A stretch of DNA of 7,300 nt, taken from the NCBI GenBank assembly GCA_037129475.1, contig JBAXUY010000140.1, positions 1 through 7,300 on the forward strand. The letters run 5' to 3'. The position numbers and the translations under genes were made by a program. This document shows, piece after piece, positions 5,421-7,300 of the stretch. This DNA is from RGVT01 sp037129475 (lineage in GTDB: Bacteria; Planctomycetota; Planctomycetia; Pirellulales; UBA1268). Position 1 is the stretch's first letter. Each line of letters begins with the position of its first letter. Below the pieces are notes generated by a model. That model was not told where the DNA came from and searched no databases. It saw only the letters and a program-made list of their open reading frames with translations.

Positions 5421-6998
5421 ATGAAACGATCCGGCTTCCTCGGCATCGACGCCGGCACCCAGGGCCTGTCGGTGATCTTCACCGACGACGAGATGAAGAT
5501 CCTCGCCACGGGCGAGGCGGGCTACGCGATGGTGCCCGGGCTCGCCCCAGAGTGCTACGAGCAGGAGCCGGCCGACTGGGAGCGGGCGCTCGGCGCCGCG
5601 ATGGCCGACCTGCGGCGGAAACTCGCGACCCTTGGCATCGAGCCCGACGTGCGGGCGATCGGCATCTGCGGGCAGATGCATGGCGAGGTGCTCGCCGACG
5701 AGCTTGGCCGGTCGCTCGGGCCCGCGCGGCTCTGGTGCGACGGCCGCAACGAGGCCGAGGGACACCACCTCACCGAGCGGCTCGGCACGAAGATGCCGAA
5801 GCGGATCACGAGCGCCCGCTGGCTGTGGACGATCCGCACCCGGCCCGACGTGGCCGCGAAGGCCGCCCACCTGACGACGCCCGCCGGTTGGCTGGCCTTC
5901 CGGCTGACGGGAGCATGGACCCTCGGCATCGGCGACGCCGCCGGGATGTTTCCGATCGATCAATCCACGCTCGACTACGACGCCCGGTTGCTCGCCGACT
6001 TCGACGCCCTCGTGCACGCGACGGTCGGCGGCCGTGGGATCCGGCCGCTCCGAGATCTCCTGCCGAAAGTCCGTCGCGCGGGCCAGGATGGCGGCATGCT
6101 CGACGGCCACGGCGCGAGCGTGCTCGGACTGCCGGTCGGCACGCCTGTGGCCCCCGCCGAAGGCGACCAGCCGGCGGCCCTCACCGGCTCGCTCATCGGC
6201 GCTGCAGGAATGGTGTCGATGAGTTTCGGCACGAGCGTCGTCGCCAACGCCGTCGGCGACCGGCCGTTCACCGGAATCGCCCGGAGTGTCGATCACTTCT
6301 GTGCGCCCGACGGCAAGCCGATCAACATGGTCTGGCTGCGCAACGGAACGACGGCGCTGAACACGCTCGTGGAGATGTTCGGCCGCGTGAACGGCGGGGA
6401 CCGGGGCGACGGCTTCGCGGCGGTGATCCCGCACCTGCTCGCGGCGGCCGATGACTGCGGCGGTCTCATCGCCCTCCCGTTCATGGACGACGAGCCGGGG
6501 CTCGGCGTCTCACGTGGCGGCTCTGCCTCGGTCGTGGGATTCAACGACGCCAACGCCACGCCGGGCAACGTCGCCAAGGCGATGCTCCTGGCGACAATGT
6601 TCAACCTCCGACTGGGGAGCGAACCGCTCGACGCCCAGGGGTTTCCGCGCACCGAGATCATCCTCTCCGGAGGCCTCGCGAAGACCCCGGCGCTCGGGCA
6701 ACTGCTCGCCGATGTCTTCAACACGCCCGTCACGATCCTCGACGGCGCTGCGGAGGGCACGGCCTGGGGAGCCGCGCTCATGGCGAAGTATCGCGCTCTC
6801 GCGATCGCCGGCCACGCCCCCGACTGGGCCGCCTTCCTCGCGAGCCACGCCTCAGGCACCCCCACTCGCTTCACGCCGCGGCCGCAGTCGGTCGCCACGC
6901 TCTCCGACCGCTATGCCCGCCACCGCCAACTCGTCGCCCTGCACACGCAACTCGCAGCAGCGACCCGCGACGAGGCGCACGCTTTACACGCTGGGTAG
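5421..6998 (+). CDS. FGGY-family sugar kinase, xylulokinase-like
   Basis: The 525-residue protein is a cytoplasmic ATP-dependent kinase that should phosphorylate the ketose made by the upstream isomerase. The FGGY N domain starts with FLGIDAGTQG (6-15), the ATP phosphate loop. It continues with GICGQMHGEVL (81-91) and LWCDGRN (104-110), both characteristic of xylulokinases (E. coli XylB has GQMHGATLLD and LWNDGR). Asp249 in APAEGDQPAA is the expected catalytic base. The C domain has MSFGTSVVA (267-275), then ILSGGLAKTPALGQLLADVF (414-433), the usual GG-A----W-Q--AD signature, and GTAWGAAL. Divergence from XylB is clear: the LPYLSGERTP segment is replaced by LPFMDDEPGLGVSRG (352-366), and the protein is about 40 residues longer than XylB, with an extra C-terminal helix-like tail. 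The substrate is therefore uncertain (D-xylulose, D-ribulose, L-fuculose or another ketose), and I give no gene symbol. Confidence 0.92.
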   Translation: MKRSGFLGIDAGTQGLSVIFTDDEMKILATGEAGYAMVPGLAPECYEQEPADWERALGAAMADLRRKLATLGIEPDVRAIGICGQMHGEVLADELGRSLGPARLWCDGRNEAEGHHLTERLGTKMPKRITSARWLWTIRTRPDVAAKAAHLTTPAGWLAFRLTGAWTLGIGDAAGMFPIDQSTLDYDARLLADFDALVHATVGGRGIRPLRDLLPKVRRAGQDGGMLDGHGASVLGLPVGTPVAPAEGDQPAALTGSLIGAAGMVSMSFGTSVVANAVGDRPFTGIARSVDHFCAPDGKPINMVWLRNGTTALNTLVEMFGRVNGGDRGDGFAAVIPHLLAAADDCGGLIALPFMDDEPGLGVSRGGSASVVGFNDANATPGNVAKAMLLATMFNLRLGSEPLDAQGFPRTEIILSGGLAKTPALGQLLADVFNTPVTILDGAAEGTAWGAALMAKYRALAIAGHAPDWAAFLASHASGTPTRFTPRPQSVATLSDRYARHRQLVALHTQLAAATRDEAHALHAG

Positions 6999-7250
6999 CA
7001 AACCGCGTCGGGCACTCATACCCCGTCGCCGGACGGCAGGTCAGGTGATGGTTACCCGCATTCGGAGCCGAAGGGAGGCATGCTCGAGGGATGCTTCACG
7101 GAACGGCACGGCATCCTGCCGTCCGTTCCTTGGCCGACCTCCGTCGGCTGGTGATGACCCGGCCTTCCAGCCCTGGCGTTGTTTCGTCCTCAACGACTCC
7201 CTGCGTCTGCGCGTGCCCACCGACCGACTCCGCCGAACGTTCCGATCGCT
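6999..7250. other. Non-coding region downstream of the kinase gene
   Basis: After the kinase stop there is no frame with a credible start and family-like protein on either strand. One plus-strand frame stays open across this stretch to 7254, but it is an Arg/Ser/Pro-rich read-through of the kinase in another frame and not a gene. Apart from the hairpin at 7101-7128 I see no RNA gene or promoter in it. Confidence 0.55.
7101..7128 (+). terminator. Strong hairpin, candidate terminator of the isomerase-kinase operon
   Basis: GAACGG (7101-7106) pairs with CCGTTC (7123-7128), and ACGGCA (7108-7113) pairs with TGCCGT (7117-7122). The result is a 12-bp stem with one bulged C (7107) and a TCC loop. 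It starts about 100 bases after the kinase stop. No T-run follows, so it does not fit a classical intrinsic terminator. It could instead be an RNA-stabilising 3' hairpin or another palindromic repeat copy. Confidence 0.4.
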
Positions 7251-7300
7251 GTAGCGACAGGCCTCCAGGCCTGTCGATCGACAGAGCTGGAGCTCTGTCG
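7251..7300. repeat. Tandem perfect palindromes, REP-like element cut by the window edge
   Basis: Two back-to-back palindromes are present. In 7255-7276 the arms CGACAGGCCT and AGGCCTGTCG flank CC. In 7279-7300 the arms CGACAGAGCT and AGCTCTGTCG flank GG. They are separated by AT, and the junction itself forms a perfect 14-base palindrome, CTGTCGATCGACAG (7271-7284). The left end reads GTAGCGACAG, so a symmetrical element would continue past the window with CTAC. Arm ends are shared while arm centres differ, as in paired intergenic palindromic repeats. I recall similar motifs between genes in planctomycetes, unverified here. Confidence 0.85.

Noticed and set aside
5136..6434. Minus-strand open frame of 432 codons antisense to the kinase
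   Set aside because: It is the antisense shadow of a confident FGGY kinase gene and has no recognisable domain.
4490..6454. Long plus-strand open frame across the isomerase-kinase junction
   Set aside because: It is Arg/Pro/Gly-rich with no family signature and overlaps two clear genes in another frame. High GC makes such frames common.
6451..7254. Plus-strand open frame running from the kinase into the downstream region
   Set aside because: It begins in an alternative frame of the kinase, is Ser/Arg/Pro-rich, and ends only where the palindromic element supplies TAG.

Overview
The window is GC-rich throughout (about two-thirds GC by eye) and looks like a planctomycete chromosome segment. 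This lineage call is an inference. It rests on a secreted WD40 propeller protein with a long Pro/Ala tail, a small membrane-anchored protein of a type I associate with Planctomycetes, and palindromic repeats like those I recall from that phylum. The coding content is dense, and two gene blocks diverge from a short shared control region at about 3625-3701.

Left block, minus strand, read from 3624 down to the left edge: (1) a secreted WD40 seven-blade protein, 3624-2377; (2) a 190-aa protein with an N-terminal membrane anchor and no known function, 2307-1735; (3) thiS, the sulfur carrier of thiamine thiazole synthesis, 1706-1485; (4) thiG, thiazole synthase, 1488-553; (5) hisF, the cyclase subunit of imidazole-glycerol-phosphate synthase, from 553 off the left edge. 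The last three genes are joined by stop/start overlaps (GTGA between thiS and thiG, TGATG between thiG and hisF). They almost certainly share one transcript and are translationally coupled. ThiS-thiocarboxylate donates sulfur to ThiG, so those two are direct partners. HisF belongs to histidine synthesis and is linked to thiamine only indirectly, through the purine intermediates AICAR and AIR.

Right block, plus strand: an L-fucose-isomerase-family sugar isomerase (3702-5402), then 18 bases later an FGGY-family sugar kinase of xylulokinase type (5421-6998). Together they form the usual two-step route aldose -> ketose -> ketose phosphate. The sugar is not determined by the sequence.

The right end (6999-7300) is non-coding. 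It holds a strong hairpin at 7101-7128, a candidate terminator, and at 7255-7300 two perfect palindromes in tandem that probably belong to a dispersed REP-like repeat continuing past the window edge. I found no transposon, CRISPR array, RNA gene or riboswitch. The region is mostly housekeeping and catabolic. The least-explained items are the 190-aa protein, the substrate of the isomerase/kinase pair, and the terminal palindromic element.
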